From NCBI RefSeq assembly GCF_025141175.1, contig NZ_CP081155.1, forward strand, positions 1 through 64,000: a stretch of DNA of 64,000 nt. Direction: 5' to 3'. This document shows, piece by piece, positions 54,895 to 64,000 of the stretch. The notes beneath the pieces were generated by a model, which was not told the origin of the DNA, searched no databases, and saw only the letters and a list, made by a program, of their open reading frames with translations. The DNA is from Jannaschia sp. M317. GTDB taxonomy: Bacteria; Pseudomonadota; Alphaproteobacteria; Rhodobacterales; Rhodobacteraceae. Both the position numbers and the translations under genes were made by a program. Numbering within the stretch: the stretch's first letter is position 1; the number at the start of each line of letters is the position of its first letter.

Positions 54895-55627
54895 CTGGCG
54901 CGGCAAGCGATACTGGCTGATCGGGGCCTCGGACGGGCTGGGGGCGGCGCTGGCGCGAAAACTGTCGGCTTGCGGGGCCGAGGTGATCCTGTCTGCCCGC
55001 TCTGAAGACAAGCTACAGCAGGTCGCGGACGGCCTGCCGGGCCGGTCCGAGGTGGTGGCCTGCGACGTCTCTGACAGGGACAGCGTTGCCGAAGCGGCGG
55101 CGCGGATCGGGCATATTGACGGCATGGTGTTCCTGGCGGGCGTCTATTGGCCGCTCAAGGCGCAGGAATGGGACGCGCAGAAGATCGAGGCGATGTGCGA
55201 CGTCAACTTCACCGGGGCTGCCCGCGCGGTGGGCGCGGTGATCGGCGACATGGTGGCACGCGACGCGGGGCATATCGTACTGACCGGGTCGCTGTCGGGG
55301 TTTCGTGGGTTGCCTGGGGCCTCGGGCTATGGCGCATCCAAGGCTGGCGTCATGTGGCTGGCCGAAGGGATGTATGCCGACCTGCGCCACACCGGTGTGC
55401 AGGTGCAGGTCGCCAACCCCGGTTTCATCAAGACCCGGCTGACGGACAAGAACGACTTCGACATGCCGTTCCTGATGGAACCGGACCAGGCCGCGCAGGA
55501 GATGTTCGAGCTGATGAATTCCGACGGCTTCAAGCGCAGCTTTCCGACGGTGTTTTCCTGGCTGTTCCGGGGCGGGCAATTCCTGCCGGACTGGCTGTGG
55601 TACGGGCTGTTCGCGCGCAAGGGCTGA
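54884..55627 (+). CDS. SDR family oxidoreductase
   Basis: The 247-residue short-chain dehydrogenase has the cofactor motif GASDGLGAALA (about 14-24), LTGSLSGFRGLPGASGYGASKAG with the catalytic Ser, Tyr and Lys, and NPGFIKTRLT. Last gene of the four-gene operon; its ATG lies 11 bases inside the MFS gene after GGAGACGG. Probably acts on the lipid-derived substrate of the operon. Confidence 0.88.
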   Translation: MMRDWRGKRYWLIGASDGLGAALARKLSACGAEVILSARSEDKLQQVADGLPGRSEVVACDVSDRDSVAEAAARIGHIDGMVFLAGVYWPLKAQEWDAQKIEAMCDVNFTGAARAVGAVIGDMVARDAGHIVLTGSLSGFRGLPGASGYGASKAGVMWLAEGMYADLRHTGVQVQVANPGFIKTRLTDKNDFDMPFLMEPDQAAQEMFELMNSDGFKRSFPTVFSWLFRGGQFLPDWLWYGLFARKG

Positions 55628-55756
55628 CGCCATCCGAGCACGGGCGGGGCGGATCGGAAACGCCGGGCGTCGTTTTGCGCCGGGGGGCCGTCGCGGGCGG
55701 TCTTTCGGCGGGGGCGCGCGGCCCCTAGTCTGGCCCGGACAGACAGGGGACGCACC

Positions 55757-58516
55757 ATGGCCGAGACCATCCGCTTCACGCTCGACGGCACCCCCGTCGA
55801 AGCGCAACCCGGAGAAACCATCTGGGAGGTGGCGCACGGCCGCGGCCTGAAGATCCCGCACCTGTGTCACAAGCCGGCGCCCGGCTACCGCCCCGATGGC
55901 AACTGCCGGGCCTGCATGGTGGAGATCGAGGGCGAGCGGGTGCTGGCCGCCTCCTGCATCCGCGAACCCGCCCCCGGCATGGTCGTCACCACCGACAGCG
56001 CGCGGGCCAAGGGTGCCCGCCGGATGGTGATGGAAATGCTGGTCGCCGATCAACCGGAACGAGAGGTCGCGCACGACCGCGCCTCGCACCTGTGGGACAT
56101 GGCCGAAAGCCAGGGCGTCACGACAAGCCGCCTGCCGGTTCTGGAGGCGGGGCGCATTCCCCTGCTGGACGACAGCCACGTGGCCATGCGCGTGAACCTG
56201 GACGCCTGCATCCAATGTGGCCTTTGCGTGCGCGCCTGCCGCGAGGTGCAGGTCAACGACGTCATCGGCATGGCCGGGCGCGGGCACGACGCCTATCCGG
56301 TCTTCGACTTCGACGATCCGATGGGTGACAGCACCTGCGTGGCCTGTGGCGAATGCGTACAGGCCTGCCCGACCGGTGCTTTGATGCCCGCGACGATGGT
56401 GGATGCGGATCAGGTCGGCGACAGTTCCGACTGGGACAGCGAGACGAAATCGATCTGCCCGTTCTGCGGCGTTGGGTGCCAGGTCTCTCTCAAGGTCAAG
56501 GGCGACCGGATCGTCAAGGTCGACGGTATCAACGGCCCCGCGAACGAGGGGCGGCTTTGCGTCAAGGGGCGCTTTGGCTTTGACTACATCCACCATCCCC
56601 ACCGTTTGACCAAACCACTGATCCGCCGCGACGACGCCCCCGCCAAAGGGCTGAACGTCGATCCGGGCGATTGGTCCACCGTCTTCCGCGAGGCGACCTG
56701 GGACGAGGCGCTGGAGGTGGCGGCCAGCGGCCTGAAAGGGCGCAGGCGGCAGGTCGCGGGCTTCGGCTCGGCCAAATGTTCCAACGAAGAGGCCTATCTG
56801 TTCCAGAAGTTCATCCGGCAGGGCTTTGGCCATAACAACGTCGACCACTGCACGCGGCTCTGCCATGCGTCTTCGGTTGCGGCGCTGATCGAAAACGTCG
56901 GCTCGGGGGCCGTGACGGCCACCTTCAACGAGATCGAGAACGCCGACGTGGCCATCGTGATCGGTGCGAACCCGGTCGAAAATCACCCTGTTGCGGCGAC
57001 CTACTTCAAGCAGTTCACCAAGCGCGGCGGCAAGCTGATCGTTATGGATCCGCGCGGTCAGGCATTGAAACGGCACGCGGCGCATATGCTGCAATTCCGG
57101 CCGGGCGCGGATGTCGCGCTGCTGAACTCGATCATGCACGTGATCTCGCAGGAAGGACTGGTCGACCGGCAGTACATCGAGGCCATGACCGAGAACTGGG
57201 AGGCGGAGCGCGCCCATCTGGAGGGGTTCGCCCCCGAGAAGATGGCCGACCTGACCGGCATCGACGCCGACACCATCCGGGCCGTCGCGCGAACCTTTGC
57301 CGGGGCGAAATCGGCGATGATTTTCTGGGGCATGGGCGTGTCGCAGCACATCCATGGCACCGACAATTCCCGCTGTCTGATCAGCCTTGCGCTGATGACC
57401 GGTCAGGTCGGGCGCCCCGGTGCGGGGCTGCATCCGTTGCGCGGGCAGAACAACGTGCAAGGCGCGTCCGACGCGGGGCTGATCCCGATGTTCCTGCCGG
57501 ACTACGCCTCGGTCCTGTCGGACGAGGTGCGGGCGAAATACGCGGGCCTCTGGGGTGATGAGCCGCTGGCCGAAAAGGGCCTGACCGTGACCGAGATTCT
57601 GGATGCCGTCCACGCAGGCGACATTCGCGCGATGTACATTCTGGGGGAAAACCCCGCCATGTCCGACCCGGATGTGGACCACGCGCGCGCAGGCCTCGCC
57701 TCGCTCGATCATCTGGTTGTGCAGGATATCTTCCTGACGGAAACCGCAAACTATGCCGATGTGATCCTGCCCGCCTCGGCCTTTGCCGAAAAGACGGGGA
57801 CCGTGACCAACACCAACCGCCAGGTCCAGATGGGCCGCCCCGCCGTGCCGCCCCCGGGCGAAGCGCGCGAGGATTGGTGGATCGTGACCGAGCTGGCGCG
57901 CCGTTGCGGGCTGGACTGGCGCTATGACCACCCGTCCCAGGTCTTTGCCGAAATGAAGCAGGTGATGGGCTCGCTCGACAACATTACCTGGGACAGGCTC
58001 AGCGCCGAGGGGGCGGTGACCTATCCATCGCTGTCGCCCACCGATCCCGGTCAGTCGATCGTCTTCAGCGATGGGTTCCCCCGCCCCGAAGGCCGCGCCA
58101 GATTCACGCCTGCCAGCGTGATCCCGCCCGACGAAACCCCGGACGCCGACTATCCGATGATCCTGACCACCGGGCGCCAGTTGGAACATTGGCACACCGG
58201 ATCGATGACCCGGCGTTCTGCCGTTCTGGACGCGGTGGAGCCGGAGGCGAACTGCTCGCTGCATCCGTCCACCCTACGCAAGCTGGGCGTTGCACCGGGC
58301 GGCTGGGTCCGGTTGACGACAAGGCGCGGCAGCGTGACCCTGATGGCGCGGGCGGACAGGGCGGTGGCACCCGACATGGTGTTCCTGCCCTTCGCCTTCG
58401 TCGAGGCGGCGGCGAACCTGTTGACCAACGCGGCGCTGGATCCGTTCGGCAAGATTCCCGAATTCAAGTTTTCCGCCGTCCGCGCCGAAGCTGTCGAACA
58501 GGTTGCAGCAGAATAG
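55757..58516 (+). CDS. Formate dehydrogenase catalytic subunit (Mo/W-bisPGD, FdsA-like)
   Basis: Oxidises formate to CO2. The 919-residue protein has an N-terminal [2Fe-2S] domain (Cys37, Cys50, Cys53, Cys67), two [4Fe-4S] ferredoxin clusters (Cys151/154/157/161 and Cys194/197/200/204), the molybdopterin-domain [4Fe-4S] site (Cys234/237/241/268), and the active-site Cys369-His370 in DHCTRLCH where E. coli FdhF has selenocysteine. It resembles FdsA of NAD-linked enzymes, but no fdsB, fdsG, fdsC or fdsD partner is adjacent. ATG 55757 follows an AGGGGACG site. Confidence 0.92.
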   Translation: MAETIRFTLDGTPVEAQPGETIWEVAHGRGLKIPHLCHKPAPGYRPDGNCRACMVEIEGERVLAASCIREPAPGMVVTTDSARAKGARRMVMEMLVADQPEREVAHDRASHLWDMAESQGVTTSRLPVLEAGRIPLLDDSHVAMRVNLDACIQCGLCVRACREVQVNDVIGMAGRGHDAYPVFDFDDPMGDSTCVACGECVQACPTGALMPATMVDADQVGDSSDWDSETKSICPFCGVGCQVSLKVKGDRIVKVDGINGPANEGRLCVKGRFGFDYIHHPHRLTKPLIRRDDAPAKGLNVDPGDWSTVFREATWDEALEVAASGLKGRRRQVAGFGSAKCSNEEAYLFQKFIRQGFGHNNVDHCTRLCHASSVAALIENVGSGAVTATFNEIENADVAIVIGANPVENHPVAATYFKQFTKRGGKLIVMDPRGQALKRHAAHMLQFRPGADVALLNSIMHVISQEGLVDRQYIEAMTENWEAERAHLEGFAPEKMADLTGIDADTIRAVARTFAGAKSAMIFWGMGVSQHIHGTDNSRCLISLALMTGQVGRPGAGLHPLRGQNNVQGASDAGLIPMFLPDYASVLSDEVRAKYAGLWGDEPLAEKGLTVTEILDAVHAGDIRAMYILGENPAMSDPDVDHARAGLASLDHLVVQDIFLTETANYADVILPASAFAEKTGTVTNTNRQVQMGRPAVPPPGEAREDWWIVTELARRCGLDWRYDHPSQVFAEMKQVMGSLDNITWDRLSAEGAVTYPSLSPTDPGQSIVFSDGFPRPEGRARFTPASVIPPDETPDADYPMILTTGRQLEHWHTGSMTRRSAVLDAVEPEANCSLHPSTLRKLGVAPGGWVRLTTRRGSVTLMARADRAVAPDMVFLPFAFVEAAANLLTNAALDPFGKIPEFKFSAVRAEAVEQVAAE

Positions 58517-58548
58517 GCTCTCATGCGCAGCGGTCTGGAAAAACAAAC

Positions 58549-58578
58549 GAGGGGGAAGCGAGCAGCCTCCCCCTCTTT
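58549..58578. terminator. Terminator after formate dehydrogenase
   Basis: GAGGGGGA (58549-58556) and TCCCCCTC (58568-58575) form a perfect 8-bp stem with an 11-base loop followed by TTT. It lies 32 bases after the stop. Confidence 0.7.
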
Positions 58579-58667
58579 GACGCACAACTGGATAACCAAA
58601 GCAGACAGCGGCACCGCGTCAATCATGCCGCTTCATAAACACTAACACATATTAACCAATTCCGTTC

Positions 58668-58702
58668 CCAACCTTACGCAACATGACGTGACGTAAGGTT
58701 GG
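58668..58702. repeat. Perfect 11-bp inverted repeat between fdh and rnj
   Basis: CCAACCTTACG and CGTAAGGTTGG surround a 13-base loop that contains TGACGTGA. On the minus strand it begins 10 bases after the rnj stop and may act as its terminator or as a 3' stabilising hairpin, though no T-run is present. Confidence 0.6.
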
Positions 58703-58712
58703 ATCACGTCAC

Positions 58713-60386
58713 CTATTCCGCAGCCAAACGGGTGATCAGCACCGTGACTTCGGGCCGTTTGCCGACCTCGTCCTGTGCGATCTTGCGGACGCCTTTGACG
58801 ATCAGGGTCTCCAGCTTTTCGTCGTCCCCGGCCGTGCGGGTATCGACGCGGGCCAACTGCCCGGCCAGATGGGTTTCCATCAGATCGGCCAGGGGCGCAC
58901 CATTGCCTGCTGCGTCGGGCAAGCCGCGCAGCTCTACCCAGGTATCCTCCAACACTTCGTCGTCGTCATCCACCATGACCGCGACAACCGCATGGCCGTT
59001 CAACGCCATGCGAATCCGGTCCCGGACCACGCCGTCGAACTGTCCGACCAACGCGGAGCCGTCGACATAGGTGCGCCCTGTCTCGACGAAGTCGACCACC
59101 TCCGGCTTGTTTCCCGAAAGCGATACCATCGTGCCGTTTGGCGCGACGATCCCGATCCGGCCCAGCGATTCCGCAAGCTTGGCATGTTCGCGCAGGTGCC
59201 GATGCTCGCCGTGCATCGGGATCACGACCTGTGGCTGGACGATGTTGTGCACCGCGGCCAGGTCCGGGCGGTTGGCATGACCGGATACGTGATACAGACC
59301 GTCGGCATCCGTCACCACGTCCACACCCATTTCCGACAGGTTGTTCATGATGCGGGCGACTTCCTTTTCGTTGCCCGGAATCGTCTTTGACGAAAACAGG
59401 AAGGTGTCGCCTTCCTTCAGCTCCATCCCGAAATACTTGCCACGTGACAGTTGCGCCGAGGCGGCCCGCCGCTCGCCCTGCGACCCGGTGACGATCAGCA
59501 TCAGGTTCTCGCGCGGAATGCTGGCGGCATCTTCGGGGCTGATGGTCTTGGGGAAGTCAGTCAGCAGCCCCTCCTCCATCGCGGCTTCGGTCATGCGGCG
59601 CATGGCGCGCCCCATCAAGCAGATGGACCGGCCCGCCGCGACGCCGGCATCGGCCAGCGATTTCAGCCGGGCCACGTTGGACGCGAATGTGGTGGCCACG
59701 AACATTCCCTTGGCCTGCTGGACCAACGGCACCAGGTTCGGCTTCACCTCGGCTTCGGACCGGCCGGGGTGCTTGCTGAACACGTTCGTCGAATCGCAGA
59801 CCAGAGCACGCACGCCATCCTTGGACGCCTCCGACCAGAGCGCCTCGTCAAAGGCCTCGCCGACGACGGGGGAATGGTCGATCTTGAAATCGCCGGTGTG
59901 AATGACGCGACCCGCAGGTGTGTCGATCACAAGGCCCGCGCTTTCGGGGATCGAATGCGACACCGGCAGGAAACCCACCTTGAACGGCCCGGCCTCGATC
60001 ATCGCGGGAAAAGGTTCCGCCGTGATGACCATCTTGGGGTCCTGCCCCTTTTCGGTCAGCTTGCGGCGCGCCAGGTTGGCGGTGAACTTGCGCGCGTGGA
60101 TCCTGGTCTTGAGCTGCGGGAACAGGTGGCCCACGCCGCCCACGTGATCTTCGTGGGCGTGGGTGATGAACACCCCTTCCAGCCGGTCCAGCCGGTCAGT
60201 CAGCCAGGTGATGTCGGGGACGATGACGTCCACGCCGGGTGTGGTGTCCATGTCCGGAAAGGCGATGCCCAGATCCACCAGGATCAGACGTTCCTTTCCC
60301 TCGGGTCCGTAGCCGTAGACATAGGCATTCATGCCGATTTCGCCCGCCCCCCCCAGGGGAAGGTAGATGAGCCTGTCGCGTGCCAT
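58713..60386 (-). CDS. rnj: Ribonuclease J
   Basis: Dual endo- and 5'-exoribonuclease in RNA turnover. The 557-residue protein has the metallo-beta-lactamase motif HAHEDH (76-81), the beta-CASP domain with MLIVTGSQGE and the late HGEHRHL metal site, and the C-terminal domain. Position after birA and coaX is usual in alphaproteobacteria. ATG 60386 lies 6 bases from coaX. Confidence 0.93.
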   Translation of the reverse strand: MARDRLIYLPLGGAGEIGMNAYVYGYGPEGKERLILVDLGIAFPDMDTTPGVDVIVPDITWLTDRLDRLEGVFITHAHEDHVGGVGHLFPQLKTRIHARKFTANLARRKLTEKGQDPKMVITAEPFPAMIEAGPFKVGFLPVSHSIPESAGLVIDTPAGRVIHTGDFKIDHSPVVGEAFDEALWSEASKDGVRALVCDSTNVFSKHPGRSEAEVKPNLVPLVQQAKGMFVATTFASNVARLKSLADAGVAAGRSICLMGRAMRRMTEAAMEEGLLTDFPKTISPEDAASIPRENLMLIVTGSQGERRAASAQLSRGKYFGMELKEGDTFLFSSKTIPGNEKEVARIMNNLSEMGVDVVTDADGLYHVSGHANRPDLAAVHNIVQPQVVIPMHGEHRHLREHAKLAESLGRIGIVAPNGTMVSLSGNKPEVVDFVETGRTYVDGSALVGQFDGVVRDRIRMALNGHAVVAVMVDDDDEVLEDTWVELRGLPDAAGNGAPLADLMETHLAGQLARVDTRTAGDDEKLETLIVKGVRKIAQDEVGKRPEVTVLITRLAAE

Positions 60387-60392
60387 GTTTCT

Positions 60393-61160
60393 TTAGTCCT
60401 TGTTGTGCGTATGGATGACGGTCAGCCCGTGCATCGTCAAATCTTCTTCGAATGCGTCGAACAGGCTTTCGGCCTGCTGAAAGAGCGGGGCAAGCCCCCC
60501 GGTGGCGATAATCTTCATGGGTCGCGCGCGTTCAGCGCGGATGCGGGTCGTGATCTCTTTGATAAGGCCGACATAGCCCCAGAAGATCCCCGACTGCATG
60601 CAGGCGACGGTGTTCGTGCCAACGACGCGCTGCGGCTGTGTGATATCCACATGCGGCAGGGCGGCGGCGGCCATGTGCAGGGCCTCTAGACTGAGGTTGA
60701 CGCCGGGTGCAATGACCCCCCCGACGTAAGCCCCATCGTGATCCACGACGTCAAAGGTGGTGGCGGTGCCGAAATCGACAACGATCAGATCCCCGCCATG
60801 CCGGTCGAAACCGGCGGCAGTGTTCACCAGGCGGTCCGGTCCGACCGTGGTGCCCGTATCCACGCGGGGATCGACTGGCAGATGGCAATCCGGTTTGCCC
60901 ACCACAAGGGGGCGTGTGTCGAAATAGCGGTCACAGAGCACCCGCAGGTTGAACACCACGCGCGGAACGGTGGACGAGATGATGCAGTCCGTGATGACCA
61001 CATCGATGTTGCGCAGGCTCATCGAGGTGCGCAGCCAAGTGTAATATTCGTCCCCGGTGCTCTGCGCGTTGGTAGCGCGGCGCCAGGACGCGACGAAATC
61101 CGTCCCGTCCCAGATCCCGAAGACGGTGTTGGTGTTGCCGCAGTCTATGGTCAGAAGCAT
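60393..61160 (-). CDS. coaX: Type III pantothenate kinase
   Basis: First step of CoA synthesis. The 255-residue ASKHA-fold protein opens MLLTIDCGNTNTVFG with the phosphate-binding DxGNTN, and has GPDRLVNTAAG, VDFGTATTFDV with the catalytic Asp, and GGVIAPGVNLS. ATG overlaps the birA stop (TCAT). Confidence 0.95.
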   Translation of the reverse strand: MLLTIDCGNTNTVFGIWDGTDFVASWRRATNAQSTGDEYYTWLRTSMSLRNIDVVITDCIISSTVPRVVFNLRVLCDRYFDTRPLVVGKPDCHLPVDPRVDTGTTVGPDRLVNTAAGFDRHGGDLIVVDFGTATTFDVVDHDGAYVGGVIAPGVNLSLEALHMAAAALPHVDITQPQRVVGTNTVACMQSGIFWGYVGLIKEITTRIRAERARPMKIIATGGLAPLFQQAESLFDAFEEDLTMHGLTVIHTHNKD

Positions 61161-61894
61161 CAGGTCCCTCCGAAAAAGACGTCGCCGGCGGTGATCTTGC
61201 GCGGACCATCCGGTGTCCGCAGGATCAGGCGCCCGTCGGCATCCACATCCTCGAACGTCCCCGTGGTCGTCTCGGTCACGGTGCGCGCGGTGATCGGCTG
61301 GCCCAGACGGGCGGCGTGTTTCATCCAGTCGGTGCGGATCGGCGCAAAACCCCAGGTCGCCAGCTGCGCCTCGCGTCGGGCGAATGCGGGGGCCAGCGCG
61401 TCCAGCATTGCTTCGGGCGTGACGCGCAGGCCCGTCGCCTCCAGCAGGGAGACGGGGGCGAAGGCACCCGGCTCTACCTGGTCAGGGGTGGGGGCCGCGA
61501 TGAGATTGATGCCGATGCCCAGAACCAGCAGGCCGGGGGTGGGGCTCTCCAGCAGGATACCCGCCAGTTTGCCGCCATTCAAAAGGACGTCGTTGGGCCA
61601 TTTCAGCGACAGGCCCATCACGCCCAGATCGGTCAGCACATCATGCAACGCCAGCGAGGCCGCAAAGCTGCGCAGCGCCAGGGCAGCCGGGTCCCCGCCC
61701 GGACGCCAGGCGAGGGATGCGGCAAAGTTGCCTGCGGGCATGGACCAGTCGCGGCCCCGGCGCCCCTTGGCTGCGGTCTGCTCCAGCCCGAGGTACCATG
61801 TCGGCACCACGGATGCGCGCCGCGCCGCCTCGGCCGAAGTGCTGTCGACGGTCGCCAGGACGACCCGGTCCAGACCCTCCGGCCAGGCTGCCAA
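61160..61894 (-). CDS. birA: Biotin-[acetyl-CoA-carboxylase] ligase
   Basis: Attaches biotin to BCCP. The 244-residue protein has the ligase signature GRRGRDWSMPAGNFAASLAW and SLKWPNDVLLNGGKLAGILLE with the catalytic Lys, and a short C-terminal SH3-like domain. It lacks the DNA-binding domain of E. coli BirA, so it is a ligase only. The start is TTG directly after the nuoN stop. Confidence 0.92.
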   Translation of the reverse strand: MAAWPEGLDRVVLATVDSTSAEAARRASVVPTWYLGLEQTAAKGRRGRDWSMPAGNFAASLAWRPGGDPAALALRSFAASLALHDVLTDLGVMGLSLKWPNDVLLNGGKLAGILLESPTPGLLVLGIGINLIAAPTPDQVEPGAFAPVSLLEATGLRVTPEAMLDALAPAFARREAQLATWGFAPIRTDWMKHAARLGQPITARTVTETTTGTFEDVDADGRLILRTPDGPRKITAGDVFFGGT

Positions 61895-63331
61895 TCAGTT
61901 CACCAGCGTCGCGGCGGCTGCGGCTGCGATGCTTTCGAGACCGAAGAGATTGACGATCCCCACGACCATGATGATCGCCGAGGCAGCCAGCGCGACCCAT
62001 TGCACCATCGGCATGTCACCATCGACCGGGGTCTCGGTCTCGCCGAAGTACATGTAGTAGACGATCCGCAGATAGTAGAACGCACCGATGACCGAGGCGA
62101 GGACGCCCAGCACGGCCAGCCAGACCAGCCCCGCATCCACCGCAGCCTGCAACACGGCCAGCTTGGCGAAGAAGCCCAGCATCGGCGGGATACCCGCCAG
62201 CGAGAACATCAGAACCAGCAGCGCCAGCGCCTTGCCCGGATGCTTGTCCGACAGCTGGTTGAGCGACCGGATATCCGTCGTTTCCAACCCATCACGCGAC
62301 ATCGCCAGGATGAAAGCAAAGGTGCCGATGTTCATGACCACATAGATCGCCATATAGAGCAGCATCGCCTCGACACCGCCCGCCGTGCCAGCCGCCAGAC
62401 CCATCAGGGCGTAACCCATGTGGGCAATCGACGAATAGGCCATCAGGCGTTTGATATCGCGCTGACCGATGGCGGCAATGGCGCCGACAAACATCGACAG
62501 GACCGACAGCAGCGCCACGATCTGTTGCCAGTCGCTGACCACCCCGCCAAAGGCGTCGTGGGTGACGCGGGCGAACATGCCCATGGCCGCGACCTTGGGC
62601 GCGGTGGCGAAGAACGCGGTGACCGGCGTGGGCGAGCCTTCGTAGACGTCGGGCGTCCACATGTGGAACGGGGCGGCCGACACCTTGAACGCCAGGCCCG
62701 AGATCATGAAGACCAGACCGAACAGCAAGCCAAGCGCGATCTGACCGTCCGAGGCGGCGGCGATGACGCCGGCGAAGTCCGTCGTGCCCGCGTATCCGTA
62801 GGTCAGCGAGATACCATAAAGCAGCAGACCGGACGACAGCGCGCCGAGGACGAAATACTTCAGGCCCGCTTCGGTCGACTTCACATGGTCGCGCCGCATG
62901 GAGGCCACGACGTAAAGGCTCAGCGATTGCAGTTCCAACCCCATGTAGAGGGTCAGCAGGTTGCTGGCCGACACCATGACCATCATGCCGACAACCGACA
63001 GGGTGATCAGCAGCGGATACTCGAACTTCAACAGGCCGGAACGGGACATGTAGTCCTGCCCGATGACCAGAACGACCGCCGCCGACAACAGGATCGTGAC
63101 CTGCGCAAAGCGCGAGAACCCGTCCTTGACGATCATGTCGTTGAACCCGGAGCCGCCGTCATCGGCCACACCGATCCAGAACGCGGTCAGGGTCAGAACC
63201 GCCGCGGTCAGCCAGACCAGCGGCCGCGCCAACGCGTCCTTGCCGGTATAGACGGCCCCCAGTAGGGCTACCATCACGTAGACGGACAGCAGGATCTCGG
63301 GAAGGATGATATTCAGGTCGGAGGCAATCAT
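61895..63331 (-). CDS. nuoN: NADH-quinone oxidoreductase subunit N
   Basis: Antiporter-like proton-pumping subunit of respiratory complex I. The 478-residue membrane protein has about fourteen hydrophobic segments and the Mrp-type core ([58 protein letters not shown]) that includes the conserved Lys and His of the proton channel. It follows nuoM at 12 bases and closes the nuo operon. Confidence 0.95.
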   Translation of the reverse strand: MIASDLNIILPEILLSVYVMVALLGAVYTGKDALARPLVWLTAAVLTLTAFWIGVADDGGSGFNDMIVKDGFSRFAQVTILLSAAVVLVIGQDYMSRSGLLKFEYPLLITLSVVGMMVMVSASNLLTLYMGLELQSLSLYVVASMRRDHVKSTEAGLKYFVLGALSSGLLLYGISLTYGYAGTTDFAGVIAAASDGQIALGLLFGLVFMISGLAFKVSAAPFHMWTPDVYEGSPTPVTAFFATAPKVAAMGMFARVTHDAFGGVVSDWQQIVALLSVLSMFVGAIAAIGQRDIKRLMAYSSIAHMGYALMGLAAGTAGGVEAMLLYMAIYVVMNIGTFAFILAMSRDGLETTDIRSLNQLSDKHPGKALALLVLMFSLAGIPPMLGFFAKLAVLQAAVDAGLVWLAVLGVLASVIGAFYYLRIVYYMYFGETETPVDGDMPMVQWVALAASAIIMVVGIVNLFGLESIAAAAAATLVN

Positions 63332-63343
63332 GGACCTATCCCC

Positions 63344-64000
63344 TCAGTGCCCGGCATCCGCGACCGCATGATCGAGGATCAGGTCGGCAGTCGCGACCTC
63401 GTAATTCTCGACCAGCGCCGCGACGGACGGGCTGATGATGTCAGTGAGCAGCGACGGATAAACGCCCAGCAGAATGGTAAAGAACACCAGCGGCGCAAAG
63501 ATCGCCTTTTCACGGGTGGTCATGTCAGTGATCGAGCGCAGGCTTTCCTTGATCAGATCGCCAAAGACGACCCGGCGATACAGCCAAAGCGCGTAGCCAG
63601 CCGAGAAGATGACCCCAGTACAGGCCACCAGCGCGACCCAGGTGTTGACCTGGAAGACACCCATCAGCGTCAGGAATTCACCCACGAAGCCCGAGGTGCC
63701 CGGTAGGCCCACGTTGGCCATGGTGAACAGCATGAAGATCAGCGCATAGGCCGGCATCCGGTTCACAAGGCCGCCATAGGCGTCAATGTCACGCGTGTGC
63801 ATCCGGTCGTAGACGACGCCCACGCAAAGGAACAGCGCACCCGAGATGAAGCCGTGGCTGATCATCTGGAAGATGGCCCCATCGACCCCCTGCTGGTTGG
63901 CCGCAAAGATGCCCATGGTAACGAAACCCATGTGCGCGACCGACGAATAGGCGATCAGTTTTTTCATGTCGTCCTGCATCAGGGCGACCAGCGAAGCATA
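63344..64000 (-). CDS. nuoM: NADH-quinone oxidoreductase subunit M (C-terminal part, cut by window end)
   Basis: The last 218 residues of NuoM, entered in frame at 64000 ([20 protein letters not shown]). It has [30 protein letters not shown] and [10 protein letters not shown], typical of the antiporter-like family. The N-terminal half with the other half-channel lies beyond the window. Confidence 0.94.
   Translation of the reverse strand, partial: YASLVALMQDDMKKLIAYSSVAHMGFVTMGIFAANQQGVDGAIFQMISHGFISGALFLCVGVVYDRMHTRDIDAYGGLVNRMPAYALIFMLFTMANVGLPGTSGFVGEFLTLMGVFQVNTWVALVACTGVIFSAGYALWLYRRVVFGDLIKESLRSITDMTTREKAIFAPLVFFTILLGVYPSLLTDIISPSVAALVENYEVATADLILDHAVADAGH

Noticed and set aside
56840..56880. 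Selenocysteine at the formate dehydrogenase active site
   Set aside because: The codon aligned with selenocysteine is TGC (Cys369); there is no in-frame TGA.
55013..58264. A minus-strand open frame of more than 1000 codons opposite the SDR and formate dehydrogenase genes
   Set aside because: Shadow of strong plus-strand genes; crosses a gene boundary and shows no motif.
61316..63265. Plus-strand open frame opposite birA and nuoN
   Set aside because: Antisense to two certain genes and crosses their junction; composition dominated by Gln, Arg, His.

Overview
The window reads as the dnaA end of a GC-rich alphaproteobacterial chromosome, most likely a marine member of the Rhodobacteraceae (Roseobacter group). 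Evidence: the order dnaA-dnaN-recF-gyrB beginning exactly at the dnaA start codon, an alphaproteobacterial LexA box (GTTC-N7-GTTC), the imuA-imuB-dnaE2 cassette, a hemD - Mic60-like - hemY block, many TRAP and TTT transporter genes, tandem dimethylglycine-dehydrogenase-like genes, and a family of intergenic repeats ending in GGTATTTCCGGCCAGAGGAAG that is typical of this group. No prophage, insertion sequence, CRISPR array or rRNA operon is visible.

Layout. 1-6172: replication genes dnaA, dnaN, recF, gyrB. 6231-11700 (minus): a XRE-cupin regulator followed by two tandem FAD/folate oxidoreductases, with a perfect 11-bp inverted repeat upstream. 11836-17753 (minus): the SOS mutagenesis cassette imuA-imuB-dnaE2, interrupted by a 445-bp repeat-bearing spacer. 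17985-18752: a GNAT protein. 18822-21963: the zinc uptake locus, znuA facing zur-znuC-znuB across a Zur box.

22078-33915: a catabolic and transport region made of two convergent operons. The plus-strand one is tetR - TRAP transporter (P, Q, M) - metal-dependent cyclase - BKACE (DUF849) - OsmC, with an 18-bp perfect palindrome before tetR. The minus-strand one is uraD - tctB - tctA - tctC - a BMP-family protein without a signal peptide - a divergent uraH, driven away from a LysR gene. These suggest uptake and breakdown of a carboxylate and of a ureide/urate-related compound, but the true substrates cannot be read from sequence.

34023-47608: a true formylglycine-generating enzyme, tRNA-Thr, hemY / Mic60-like / hemD (minus), tsaD-gpsA-YciI-EVE, pyrF, an NfeD/SPFH pair, DNA polymerase IV with a zinc ribbon, an N-formylglutamate amidohydrolase, tRNA-Val and rpmJ. 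47708-51436: a MarR regulator, 1-Cys peroxiredoxin, RluA-type pseudouridine synthase, dienelactone hydrolase and CreA. 51621-55627: a four-gene operon (FAD oxidoreductase, DUF1365, MFS, SDR) resembling the singlet-oxygen/furan-fatty-acid genes of Rhodobacter. 55757-58516: an orphan molybdenum/tungsten formate dehydrogenase catalytic subunit. 58713-64000 (minus): the end of the complex I operon (nuoM partial, nuoN) followed by birA, coaX and rnj, a common alphaproteobacterial order.

The best candidates for undescribed biology are the two convergent catabolic operons, with their leaderless BMP protein and a UraH-like protein that lacks two elements of the canonical active site. All calls rest on reading the sequence only; no database search was run.
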